Shown: one piece after another, positions 1-7,128 of the stretch | How positions within the stretch are numbered: the first letter of the stretch is position 1 | How the letters are laid out: the number at the start of each line of letters is the position of its first letter | Assembly (NCBI GenBank): GCA_016931875.1 | Contig: JAFGDX010000081.1 | Location: forward strand, 1 to 13,848 | DNA from: Prolixibacteraceae bacterium | GTDB taxonomy: Bacteria > Bacteroidota > Bacteroidia > Bacteroidales > Prolixibacteraceae | Reading direction: 5' to 3' | DNA: 13,848 bases | Position numbers and translations under genes: made by a program | The notes under the pieces: model-generated | What the model saw: the letters and a program-made list of their open reading frames with translations, nothing else | The model's database searches: none | What the model was told of the DNA's origin: nothing

Positions 1-2337
1 ATTATACACCTGCGAAGGTGAATTTCCGTTAATCCATTCATCATCAACAAGGCTTGGAAAAGCGGGTGGAATTCCATTTCCTTCAGCACCATGACAAACT
101 GCGCAAGTTGATTGAAAAATTTGTTTTGCAGCATTTATATCGGCTTCGGCGGTTAACAGTTGAACATCTTCTTTTATTACTTCTGATGTTGTAATGGCAT
201 TTGTATCAACTGGTGCAGCAATGTCTTTTCCCAGTTTGTGCATGTAGGCAATCATGGCTACCATTTGGCGGGTCGGCTCAATTTCAATCCCCGATGCTTT
301 TAAATCGTCAACAATAGTCTGTGCCTGGTGCATGTAGTCGTCAACTGCTTTTTGGTCGTAGCCTTCTTCGTAAGGAACACCTAATGTTTGCATGGCCTTG
401 ATTTTTTTTGGTGTCATTTCCAGATCGACATCTTTATCAGCAAACCAGGCGTAATTGGGCATAATTGATTGTTCGTTCATTTTTTGCGGATCCATAAAAT
501 GGTTGTAGTGCCAGGCCGCATTTTTATACATTGGGCCGCCAACTACACCGGCTCGTGCCAAATCGGGCCCGGTTCGGCGCGAGCCCCATTGATACGGATG
601 ATCGTAAACAAACTCGCCAATTTTTGAATATTCTCCGTAGCGGTCGGTTTCCCAGCGAAACGGACGAACGATTTGCGAGTGGCATACATAACACCCTTCA
701 GAAACGTAAATATCACGTCCTTCCAGTTCAAGCGGAGTATATGGTTTTACCGAATCGATGGTTGGTACATTCGATTTGATAAAAATCATGGGGATGATTT
801 CCACTGCCCCCCCGATGGCCAGGGCAATAAATACCCAGACCGAAAAACGAACCGCCCGGCGTTCCATCCAGCGGTGAATGGTTTCTGTTACCGGATTTCT
901 CGGGCCTGCAGGAACAAGTGCCGGGGCTTCCGAGGCTTCGTTGTCTTCCACTTTGCCTGTTGCCATGGTTTTTGCCAGGTTGTACACCATAATCAGAAAT
1001 CCGGCCAGAAAGAGTGTACCACCAAGAATCCGAACGGTGTACATGGGCAAAATCTGCGTCAATGTTTCCAGAAAATTGGGGTAGGCCAGATATCCTTCCG
1101 GCGTATATTCGCGCCACATTAGCCACTGTGTAACGGCCGACCAATATAATGGAATGGCGTAAACCAGAATGGCAAGTGTAGCCAGCCAGAAATGAATGTT
1201 GGCCAGTTTTTCAGAAAAAAGCCTGGTTTTGAAAAGTTTTGGAATGAGCCAGTAAAACATACCAAATACCAGTCCGCCATTCCACCCCATTCCCGCAATG
1301 TGAACATGAGCGATGGTCCAGTCGGTAAAGTGGGTAATCTGATTTACATTTTTCAACGACATCATCGGTCCTTCAAAAGTCGACATTCCGTAAGCGGTAA
1401 CCGCAACAACCAGAAATTTTAACGCTGCGCTGTCTCGAACCCTGTCCCATGCACCTCGCAGGGTCAGTAAACCGTTTATCATCCCGCCCCACGACGGGGC
1501 AATCAGCATAATAGAGAAGGTTACGCCAAGTGCCTGTGCCCACTCCGGAAGCGCCTGGTACAAAAGATGGTGTGGCCCTGCCCACATGTATAAAAATATG
1601 AGCGACCAAAAATGAATAATTGAAAGTTTATAGGAATAAATGGGCCGGTTGGCTGCTTTTGGCAGATAGTAATACATCAAACCAAGAAATGGGGTAGTAA
1701 GAAAAAATGCTACTGCATTGTGGCCATACCACCACTGTACTACAGCATCTTGCGCCCCGGCATAAATGGAGTAGCTTTTGGTGAGCGAAACGGGTAATGC
1801 AAACGAGTTAACCACATGTAGAATGGCAATTCCCAGAAAAGTGGCCAGGTACCACCAAATAGCAGCATAAATGTGCTGAACTCTTCGGCGAATAATTGTC
1901 CCAATCATATTCCAGCCAAAAATAACCCAAACCACGGCAATCAAAATGTCAATAGGCCATTCCAGCTCGGCATATTCTTTCGAAGTGGTGATTCCCAGCA
2001 CAAAAGTTACTGCTGCCAAAACAATAATCAATTGCCAGCCCCAGAAATGAATTTTGCTTAGCGTATCGTTAAACATCCGGGCTTTTAACAGTTTTTGAAG
2101 GGAATAATAAACCCCTGCAAAAATTGCATTTCCCACAAAAGCAAAAATAATAGCATTGGTATGAAGGGGTCTTATCCGGCCAAAAGTGGTGAACTCCAAT
2201 CCGAAGTTGAAAGCAGGAAAAGCCAGCTGAAGGGCGGCCAGTAATCCGACAATTACCCCAACTACGCCCCAAATAATTGTAGCAAGGATAAACAATTTCA
2301 CCGATTTGTTGTCGTAATAAAACTTCTGATTTTCCAT
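1..2337 (-). CDS. ccoN: cbb3-type cytochrome c oxidase, fused subunits I and II (CcoN-CcoO) with extra C-terminal cytochrome c domain; 3' end outside window
   Basis: This is the catalytic core of a high-affinity cbb3 haem-copper oxidase, which reduces O2 to water in the inner membrane. The ATG at 2337 opens a frame of 779 codons that is still open at base 1, so the C-terminus is missing. Residues 1-455 are the polytopic CcoN part. Visible ligands are His59 (low-spin haem b), YGHNAV with His206 (CuB), GPHH with His256/His257 (CuB) and AHVHIAGM with His344/His346 (haems). YSYKLS at 234-239 holds the tyrosine region expected for the His-Tyr crosslink of cbb3 enzymes. A second membrane anchor (about 497-520) begins the CcoO part, with haem c motif CYVCH at 549-553 and probable axial Met626. 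Residues 735-779 start a second c-type domain with CAVCH at 745-749, resembling the cytochrome modules of CcoP. The CcoN-CcoO fusion is usual in Bacteroidota; the added cytochrome is less expected. The gene follows ccoS by 8 bases and is the last visible gene of the leftward operon. Any separate ccoP or ccoQ would lie outside the window. Confidence 0.95.
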   Translation of the reverse strand, partial: MENQKFYYDNKSVKLFILATIIWGVVGVIVGLLAALQLAFPAFNFGLEFTTFGRIRPLHTNAIIFAFVGNAIFAGVYYSLQKLLKARMFNDTLSKIHFWGWQLIIVLAAVTFVLGITTSKEYAELEWPIDILIAVVWVIFGWNMIGTIIRRRVQHIYAAIWWYLATFLGIAILHVVNSFALPVSLTKSYSIYAGAQDAVVQWWYGHNAVAFFLTTPFLGLMYYYLPKAANRPIYSYKLSIIHFWSLIFLYMWAGPHHLLYQALPEWAQALGVTFSIMLIAPSWGGMINGLLTLRGAWDRVRDSAALKFLVVAVTAYGMSTFEGPMMSLKNVNQITHFTDWTIAHVHIAGMGWNGGLVFGMFYWLIPKLFKTRLFSEKLANIHFWLATLAILVYAIPLYWSAVTQWLMWREYTPEGYLAYPNFLETLTQILPMYTVRILGGTLFLAGFLIMVYNLAKTMATGKVEDNEASEAPALVPAGPRNPVTETIHRWMERRAVRFSVWVFIALAIGGAVEIIPMIFIKSNVPTIDSVKPYTPLELEGRDIYVSEGCYVCHSQIVRPFRWETDRYGEYSKIGEFVYDHPYQWGSRRTGPDLARAGVVGGPMYKNAAWHYNHFMDPQKMNEQSIMPNYAWFADKDVDLEMTPKKIKAMQTLGVPYEEGYDQKAVDDYMHQAQTIVDDLKASGIEIEPTRQMVAMIAYMHKLGKDIAAPVDTNAITTSEVIKEDVQLLTAEADINAAKQIFQSTCAVCHGAEGNGIPPAFPSLVDDEWINGNSPSQVYN

Positions 2338-2345
2338 AATATAGT

Positions 2346-2549
2346 TTAACTCGTTTGTTTTTTATTTTTTTGATTTTCGCCTTCTTCCTCTTTTTCTTCT
2401 TTTTCCGAAGAATCATCGTCGAACAACATTCTGATGGCTGGAGTTTCATTATCGTCGAACTGTCCGCTGCGCACTGCCCAGATAAATGCGGCCAGAAATA
2501 TCAGAGCGGCCAGCAAACTTACTCCTATCAGCAAATAAAAAATGTTCAT
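2346..2549 (-). CDS. ccoS: cbb3-type cytochrome oxidase assembly protein CcoS
   Basis: This is a small (67 aa) single-span membrane protein needed for cofactor insertion into cbb3 oxidase. The N-terminal helix at about 3-26 is followed by the family signature WAVRSGQFDD (24-33) and then PAIRMLFDDD (37-46), the characteristic CcoS pattern in which a WAxRSGQFDD block follows the helix. The C-terminal tail (47-67) is very rich in Glu and Lys and probably disordered; such tails vary in this family. The length is normal. The gene lies 15 bases after the cytochrome c gene and 8 bases before the ccoNO fusion. That places it inside the operon and next to its client, as in many Bacteroidota cbb3 clusters. 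Its ATG is preceded by a short AGG. Confidence 0.93.
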   Translation of the reverse strand: MNIFYLLIGVSLLAALIFLAAFIWAVRSGQFDDNETPAIRMLFDDDSSEKEEKEEEGENQKNKKQTS

Positions 2550-2564
2550 CCTGTAAAAAGCGAT

Positions 2565-3446
2565 TTATTCTTTGCCTGATTTTTTAATTTTTATAAGCTG
2601 AAATACCACATACCCAATGGCAATCCAGGCTGCTCCGGCGGCACCAATGTACGATAAAAGCAACCACAGCTGTACATTTTCGTTGGTTGACCACAATACT
2701 TCCTTGCGGATGAGTTTGGGCACATCTTTTATTTTTCCCACTTTGGCTTTTTCCAGAACTACCTGTTCCGCTAAATAATTTTCACCAAGGGTAACCACAA
2801 TACTTACCAACCCTTGTTCATCTCCAATAAGGGTTTCAGGAATAGAATAAACAGCGCGGCCGTTTTCGTCGGTTAAAGCCTGGCCCAGCAACTGATTTCC
2901 AAAAGCCTTTTTTGCGCTGATAAAAACCGGTGTATTTTCCAATTGCAGGAAATTCCCCGCTTTATCTTCATATTCAGCCAAAACTTCTACTTTTTTATCA
3001 GCCTCGTTAACCGATGCAAGTAGTTTGGCATTTACAGGCGGGGCATCAATAAGTAGCTGCTCATAGTCAGCGTTATAGTTTCTGATAAAATTGATGATGC
3101 GCCAGCGGTCGTCTTCCGAAATGGTGGTTTCAAATTGCGGCATTCCACCGCGTCCGCTGGTAATTTTGTAAAACAGCCCCCCGTCAGTGTTGGCCTGCAT
3201 TTGTTCTGAAACAATATCGGGAGGTGGAGGAGCCAGTGGCAGATGATTGTTTTTACCCGGGTCGCCATGGCACGATTTGCAATTTTGCTGATAGAGGTCT
3301 TTCCCTTTTTGTACATTTTCAAGATTGTAAGGTAAAGGATTTTCCACATTCAGTTGATTCCCGGGAACCAGCCACTCCTGACTTGCAGCGGGAAACCTCC
3401 AAAACAGCAAAACAACGATGAATGTCAAAAGTATCTTAGTTTTCAT
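2565..3446 (-). CDS. Membrane-anchored monohaem cytochrome c with Ig-like middle domain
   Basis: This 293-aa exported protein probably carries electrons from the neighbouring NrfD/FeS module to the cbb3 oxidase. A signal peptide covers about residues 1-22 (hydrophobic stretch ending AAS). A class I cytochrome c domain follows (about 45-125), with one haem motif CKSCH at 56-60 and a probable axial Met102 in GRGGMP. Residues about 145-235 contain no haem motif and look like an all-beta, Ig-like or carboxypeptidase-regulatory-type domain (for example TDENGRAVYSIP at 192-203). A single C-terminal transmembrane helix (about 259-285) with a Lys-rich end should anchor the protein with its haem in the periplasm. 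The gene starts 6 bases after the NrfD-like gene, implying co-translation. The haem domain and anchor are clear. The exact electron partner and the beta domain assignment are inferred. ActE of alternative complex III is also a monohaem cytochrome, but I cannot show orthology. Confidence 0.85.
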   Translation of the reverse strand: MKTKILLTFIVVLLFWRFPAASQEWLVPGNQLNVENPLPYNLENVQKGKDLYQQNCKSCHGDPGKNNHLPLAPPPPDIVSEQMQANTDGGLFYKITSGRGGMPQFETTISEDDRWRIINFIRNYNADYEQLLIDAPPVNAKLLASVNEADKKVEVLAEYEDKAGNFLQLENTPVFISAKKAFGNQLLGQALTDENGRAVYSIPETLIGDEQGLVSIVVTLGENYLAEQVVLEKAKVGKIKDVPKLIRKEVLWSTNENVQLWLLLSYIGAAGAAWIAIGYVVFQLIKIKKSGKE

Positions 3447-3452
3447 ATGGCC

Positions 3453-4814
3453 TTATTTTTTAGGTTGTTCTGAGAAATATTTTTTGTCAACGCCTTTTTC
3501 TTCCGCATATTCCCAAATGGAAATCACCGGGAAGAATTTGCTTAATACCGATATTATCAGAAGTGCTGCAAAAAACGAGAACAGGGTAATCATTACCTCA
3601 ATGCTGGTGGGCGAATAATGCTTAAAATAGTCGGGAACATTCTGAACCGGTAAAAACGGATGTTCGAGTGTGGGAATTACAATAAGGTAACGTTTAAACC
3701 AGGAAGAAATTAAAACAAATACCGATATAATGGTTAACGGCAGCGGTTTTCTGAAATACCTGACAAGCATGAGCAAAATGGGAAGAATTAATCCTGCCAC
3801 CTGAACCAGCCAGAACATGGATGCATAAGTACCCGTGAAAAGATTACTCAGGTGGATTCCTTCGGCGGTTTTCATTTTGTATCCTGGAACAAGAAATTCA
3901 TTGATGTTGAAGTAAAGATAAACAAGGCTAACAAAAACCAGCAGTTTTCCCATGTAATCGAAATGGAGATCCTCAAAATAGTTTTTTAACCCGTAGCGTA
4001 ACCTGTAAACATACATTACAATAACTACTGCGGCTGCCCCGGCAACAAAAGCGCCGGCAACAAAATAAGGGCCCATAATTGTGGTGTCCCATCCGGCACG
4101 GAGGGTGGCGGCAAACAACCAGGATGTAACCGTGTGAATGGACAAGCCCACCGGAATAATCAGGATCATCAGCACCCGCATGGCGTGGTAAACAAGTTTG
4201 TATTGTTTCTGATTTCCTTTCCATCCCAGCGATAAAATTTTGTACAGCTGAAGCTTCCAGTTGGGAATTTTTCCTTCCATTCTGTCGCGAAGCAGCGCCA
4301 AATCCGGAATCAAAGGGATATAAAACAGCAGGACTGAAATCGTGAGGTAAGTTGTAACCACTGTAACATCCCAGATAATGGGCGAAGCAAACCTTCCGTG
4401 GAGAAAAACATTCAGAAAGCGGTCGGGGCGCCCCATGTCCATCACAATTATAATTCCGGCAAGGGCAACTGCGGCAATGGCAATTTGTTCGGCTACCCTT
4501 GAAATGGGTTTCGACCACGATATTTTTAATAAATGCAGCGCCGAACTAATCAAAAATCCAATTAAACTTACGGCAACAAAAAATACAAAATTGGCAATGT
4601 ACATCCCCCACGACACATAATCGCGCATCCCGGTTACCCCAAGTCCCTTGTCAATCTGTATTATCCACCCCCACAAACCCACACCGGCAAACATTATCAG
4701 AATAAAAAACCAGAAACGGGTCAGTTCATCCTTGCGGGTAATTGAACGGGTAAGGTCGGAACAAATGGTGTTTAGTATTTTTCTCGATTCCTCAGGAGAC
4801 TTGATAGTATTCAT
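3453..4814 (-). CDS. nrfD: NrfD/PsrC-family membrane quinol oxidoreductase subunit (ActC/DsrP-like)
   Basis: This 453-aa polytopic protein belongs to the NrfD/PsrC superfamily. Members exchange electrons between the quinone pool and a periplasmic FeS partner. About ten hydrophobic helices are visible, starting near residues 34, 67, 107, 144, 211, 248, 289, 331, 358 and 406. Family-like features include MGRPDRF (127-133), followed by a SPIIWD segment (144-149) at the start of a helix, and SIHTVTSW with His217, followed by GWDTTIMGPYFVAGA (231-245). The last two resemble ActC of alternative complex III and DsrP more than the shorter NrfD anchors, as does the length. The gene lies 17 bases downstream of the FeS protein and 6 bases upstream of the cytochrome c gene, so the three probably form one complex. 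No molybdopterin enzyme is visible nearby, which argues against a reductase anchor role. A second ATG 7 bases upstream is out of frame, so the start at 4814 is preferred. Confidence 0.88.
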   Translation of the reverse strand: MNTIKSPEESRKILNTICSDLTRSITRKDELTRFWFFILIMFAGVGLWGWIIQIDKGLGVTGMRDYVSWGMYIANFVFFVAVSLIGFLISSALHLLKISWSKPISRVAEQIAIAAVALAGIIIVMDMGRPDRFLNVFLHGRFASPIIWDVTVVTTYLTISVLLFYIPLIPDLALLRDRMEGKIPNWKLQLYKILSLGWKGNQKQYKLVYHAMRVLMILIIPVGLSIHTVTSWLFAATLRAGWDTTIMGPYFVAGAFVAGAAAVVIVMYVYRLRYGLKNYFEDLHFDYMGKLLVFVSLVYLYFNINEFLVPGYKMKTAEGIHLSNLFTGTYASMFWLVQVAGLILPILLMLVRYFRKPLPLTIISVFVLISSWFKRYLIVIPTLEHPFLPVQNVPDYFKHYSPTSIEVMITLFSFFAALLIISVLSKFFPVISIWEYAEEKGVDKKYFSEQPKK

Positions 4815-4831
4815 AATTCATTTTTTTTCAG

Positions 4832-5749
4832 TTAGGAATGATGTTCAATCAGTTCACCTTCGAACGGGAAAGCCCGATCTTTGGGCGGCAGATAATAAAC
4901 GCGGGGTTTTGTTCCCAGTTCTTCCATTAAAGTATAGGCAGCGTTGTCTTTTATCAGTTGGCTGAAACTAACAGTTTCTTTTGTTGTTCCGTTGGTCACG
5001 GCATCCTCGTTTCTGTCTCCAAACCAGTAAACACCGTTGGGGCAGGCCGAAACACAGGAAGGCAGTTTGCCATCGCGCAAACGGTCGGCACTAAACAAAC
5101 ATTTTGAAATGGTGCCTTTTTTTTGCGGAACGTTGGCTTCAATGTTGTAGGTTACACCTTTGTATTTTTCTGCATCGCGCGGCTCAAACCAGTTGAAAAC
5201 ACGCGCCGAATACGGACATGCAGCAATACAAAACCGGCACCCGATGCAACGCTCATTATCAATCAGAACAATACCGTCTTCGCGTTTAAATGTGGCATTC
5301 ACCGGACAAACTTTTGTACACGGCGGATTATCACAGTGCTGGCATGGTTTAGGCATATAATAAGGTGCAGTGTGTTCAGCATCCTGCATTTGCAATACAT
5401 TAATATGATGTTGCTCAGGACGCAGCTGATGGTGGTTTTGGCAGGCTTGCATACATTGCCGTGCATTGCGGCACTTTGATAAATCAATAACCATTACCCA
5501 GCTTCTTCCCGGCATTCCTTCGCGGCCGCGTTTCTGGTTCTCCGTAAGATTGGGCATTTCGGCAGGGCTAAGCTGCGATTTGTCCACTTCAACCAACTCG
5601 CCGCTCGATGTTAACAGTTTGATTTTATCACCCGCTGTTGTTTCAACTCTGTTGCAGGAACTTAAAATGCTGCCGCTGCCAACAAGGCCTGCAGCACCAA
5701 CCGAGGCTCCCAGTTTCCGAATAAAATTTCTGCGCGTATTTCTTTCCAT
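4832..5749 (-). CDS. Tat-exported periplasmic 4Fe-4S dicluster-type protein (NrfC/DsrO/ActB C-domain-like) with altered cluster motifs
   Basis: This 305-aa ferredoxin-like electron-transfer subunit probably passes electrons from the NrfD-like protein to cytochrome c in the periplasm. It opens with a twin-arginine signal (TRRNFIRK at 5-12) and a hydrophobic stretch ending in LSSC (29-32), a possible lipobox with Cys32. Motifs II (Cys136, 139, 144, 148) and III (Cys168, 171, 174, 178) are complete. Motif I has Cys93, Cys99 and Cys103 but Ala96 where the second cysteine is expected. Motif IV has Cys217, Cys232 and Cys236 but Ser220 in place of its second cysteine. In the NrfC/DmsB fold, motifs I and IV jointly bind two clusters, so these two may be 3Fe-4S, Ser-ligated or lost. 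The protein has no molybdopterin domain. It is the first gene of the leftward operon, with a promoter candidate 53-83 bases upstream. Start chosen: ATG at 5749, directly before the Tat motif. Confidence 0.9.
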   Translation of the reverse strand: MERNTRRNFIRKLGASVGAAGLVGSGSILSSCNRVETTAGDKIKLLTSSGELVEVDKSQLSPAEMPNLTENQKRGREGMPGRSWVMVIDLSKCRNARQCMQACQNHHQLRPEQHHINVLQMQDAEHTAPYYMPKPCQHCDNPPCTKVCPVNATFKREDGIVLIDNERCIGCRFCIAACPYSARVFNWFEPRDAEKYKGVTYNIEANVPQKKGTISKCLFSADRLRDGKLPSCVSACPNGVYWFGDRNEDAVTNGTTKETVSFSQLIKDNAAYTLMEELGTKPRVYYLPPKDRAFPFEGELIEHHS

Positions 5750-5801
5750 AAAAAGATTTTTTCAGGTTGAATATTCCTCTTGAAACCGAACTTAATTTTC
5801 A

Positions 5802-5832
5802 CGAAAATACGTATTAAACCCAAAGGTGCAAA
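5802..5832 (-). promoter_or_regulatory. Bacteroides-type promoter for the FeS-NrfD-cytochrome-cbb3 operon
   Basis: On the minus strand TTTG (5832-5829) and TATTTTCG (5809-5802) are separated by exactly 19 bases. The known Bacteroidetes primary sigma consensus is TTTG (-33), then about 19 bases, then TAnnTTTG (-7). Only one base of the -7 element differs. The predicted start lies near 5796, giving a leader of roughly 45-50 bases before the ATG at 5749. The sequence match is direct; promoter activity is inferred. Confidence 0.6.
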
Positions 5833-6078
5833 TGCCTGAATATGTATAAAAATAAAAGACAAAAAGGAGTTTTATTTGCTGTTAATGAAGATGTTAAGGT
5901 GTTTTTTTTACTTTTTTTTTATCCGTATACTGATTTAATTTATTGATAATGAATATGTAGATTTTACGCCATAAAAAAATGATTTTTCATGAAAACATTT
6001 ACATATCTCAATTGTTAGCATAAGTTTATTTTCAAACAAGGTTGTTTTACATAATTCATTCAGGTTTTGACTGAACGA

Positions 6079-6094
6079 TATGTTTTATAACATA
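6079..6094. promoter_or_regulatory. Perfect inverted repeat TATGTT-N4-AACATA, possible regulator-binding site
   Basis: A 6-base half-site TATGTT and its exact complement AACATA flank a TTAT centre. Just upstream, TTCAG (6059-6063) and CTGAA (6071-6075) form a second inverted repeat with a 7-base centre. Both lie near the middle of the divergent region, suitable for a dimeric regulator. The DNA is AT-rich, so chance palindromes are common, and no regulator is identified. Confidence 0.3.
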
Positions 6095-6195
6095 AAAATA
6101 AAGTGGCTTTTGGTAATAGCTGATAAAATGTTTGTGCAAATTCTGAGAAAGGAAGTTTTTATTCAAAGAAAAAGAAAAGAGTAAAAAAATTCCAA

Positions 6196-6226
6196 TTTGT
6201 CACCAACTTCTTAAACATTAATTCCG
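6196..6226 (+). promoter_or_regulatory. Weak Bacteroides-type promoter candidate for the caa3 operon
   Basis: TTTG (6196-6199) and TAATTCCG (6219-6226) are separated by 19 bases. This is the Bacteroidetes spacing, but two of the six fixed bases of the -7 element (TAnnTTTG) differ. It would start transcription near 6233, about 50 bases before the SCO start codon. No other TTTG in the region sits at the correct distance from a better -7 element. Confidence 0.3.
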
Positions 6227-6283
6227 CTTAGTCGTTTCATTAAGTTGAAAAACTAAACCAGCATTTAAATTTTTTTAAAGTAA

Positions 6284-7117
6284 ATGGTGTTTAAAATGAG
6301 GGATTCGGGAAAGAATTTCGTTTTTATAAGTATAATAATTTTTTTGTTTTTTGGTATACTGGAAGGACACGGACAGGCAGTTGTAAACCCTGCTGCAACA
6401 GATAATGAGGTTGAAATCGGAATTGTGGAACATCTGGATACGTATTTACCCGACAGTATTTCACTAATAAATGAAAACGGGGAACAGGTTTGGCTTTCCG
6501 ATGTTATTGACAAACCCACTATTATAAACTTTGTTTATTACCGGTGCCCGGGAATATGCAGCCCGCTGATGGAAGCGGTGGCAGGTGTTATGGATAAATC
6601 AGACCTCACGCCGGGAGAAGATTACCAGGTACTGACCATTAGTTTTGACCCGACAGAAGGTATTGATTTGGGTATTCGGAAAAAAGGCAATTACCTGAAC
6701 CTGATGAACAACAGCGACAAGGTAACGGCGGCCAAAACCGGGTGGAAGTTTTTTGTGAGCGACAGCGCAAGCATCATTCGCGCCACCAATGCAACCGGGT
6801 TTAAATACAAAAAAACCGGAAATGACTTTTTACACGCTGCATCATTAACGGTTGTAAGCCCCGATGGAAAAATTACAAGATATTTGAATGGATTATATTT
6901 TTTGCCTTTTGAATGGAAAATGGCAATTGTGGAGGCTTCGAAGGGACAGTCGGGGGCTACCTTAAATAAAGTACTCCGTTTTTGTTATTCCTATGATCCG
7001 GACGGGCAAACATATGTTTTAAACGTTACAAAAATAAGTGCAACATTAATCATGTTTTTTGCATTCATTTTCTTGTTGTATCTTGTAATAAAACCAAAGC
7101 GGAAAACGATAATTTAA
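6284..7117 (+). CDS. SCO1/SenC-family copper chaperone for cytochrome oxidase
   Basis: This 277-aa membrane-bound thioredoxin-like protein probably delivers copper to, or reduces, the CuA site of the caa3 oxidase encoded next to it. An N-terminal hydrophobic segment (about 12-26) acts as a signal or anchor. The SCO copper site is complete: CPGIC with Cys88 and Cys92, plus His184 in FLHAASL. FDPTEG at 121-126 is also typical. A second hydrophobic helix near the C-terminus (about 251-269), ending in KPKRK, adds a membrane anchor absent from the simplest SCO proteins. It is the first gene of the rightward operon, 11 bases before ctaD. The start is uncertain between ATG 6284 and the in-frame ATG 6296; both leave the signal region intact. 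Confidence 0.92.
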   Translation: MVFKMRDSGKNFVFISIIIFLFFGILEGHGQAVVNPAATDNEVEIGIVEHLDTYLPDSISLINENGEQVWLSDVIDKPTIINFVYYRCPGICSPLMEAVAGVMDKSDLTPGEDYQVLTISFDPTEGIDLGIRKKGNYLNLMNNSDKVTAAKTGWKFFVSDSASIIRATNATGFKYKKTGNDFLHAASLTVVSPDGKITRYLNGLYFLPFEWKMAIVEASKGQSGATLNKVLRFCYSYDPDGQTYVLNVTKISATLIMFFAFIFLLYLVIKPKRKTII

Positions 7118-7128
7118 ACTGAACTTAT

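Larger units (their letters stand above)
5750..6283. other. Divergent intergenic regulatory region between the cbb3 and caa3 operons
   Basis: These 534 bases separate the start codons of two divergent respiratory operons. The region is very AT-rich, with long T runs near 5901-5921 and purine runs near 6165-6182. I see no convincing gene in it. It contains a promoter candidate for each operon (annotated separately) and short perfect inverted repeats: 5984-5995, 6059-6075 and 6079-6094. Its length is large compared with the 2-17-base gaps inside the operons, so it probably carries the oxygen- or redox-responsive control of both oxidases. That is inference; no FNR-type TTGAT-N4-ATCAA box was found by eye. 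Confidence 0.6.

Noticed and set aside
3973..4518. Long alternative frame on the same strand within the NrfD-like gene
   Set aside because: It is a shifted reading of the NrfD-like gene, rich in Cys, Arg and Ser, without membrane helices or motifs.
5885..5938. Tiny frame of 17 codons in the divergent region, with AAGGAG at 5864-5869
   Set aside because: The purine motif is 15 bases from the ATG, too far for a normal ribosome site, and the peptide is mostly Phe from a T-rich run. No homology can be recognised.
5941..5960. TTGATAATGAATA, resembling an FNR/CRP-type half-site
   Set aside because: Only one half matches TTGAT-N4-ATCAA; the second half is absent.
5984..5995. Perfect 12-base palindrome TTTTCATGAAAA
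   Set aside because: It is a real palindrome, but in DNA this AT-rich a 12-base match is weak evidence on its own, so it is not annotated as a separate site.
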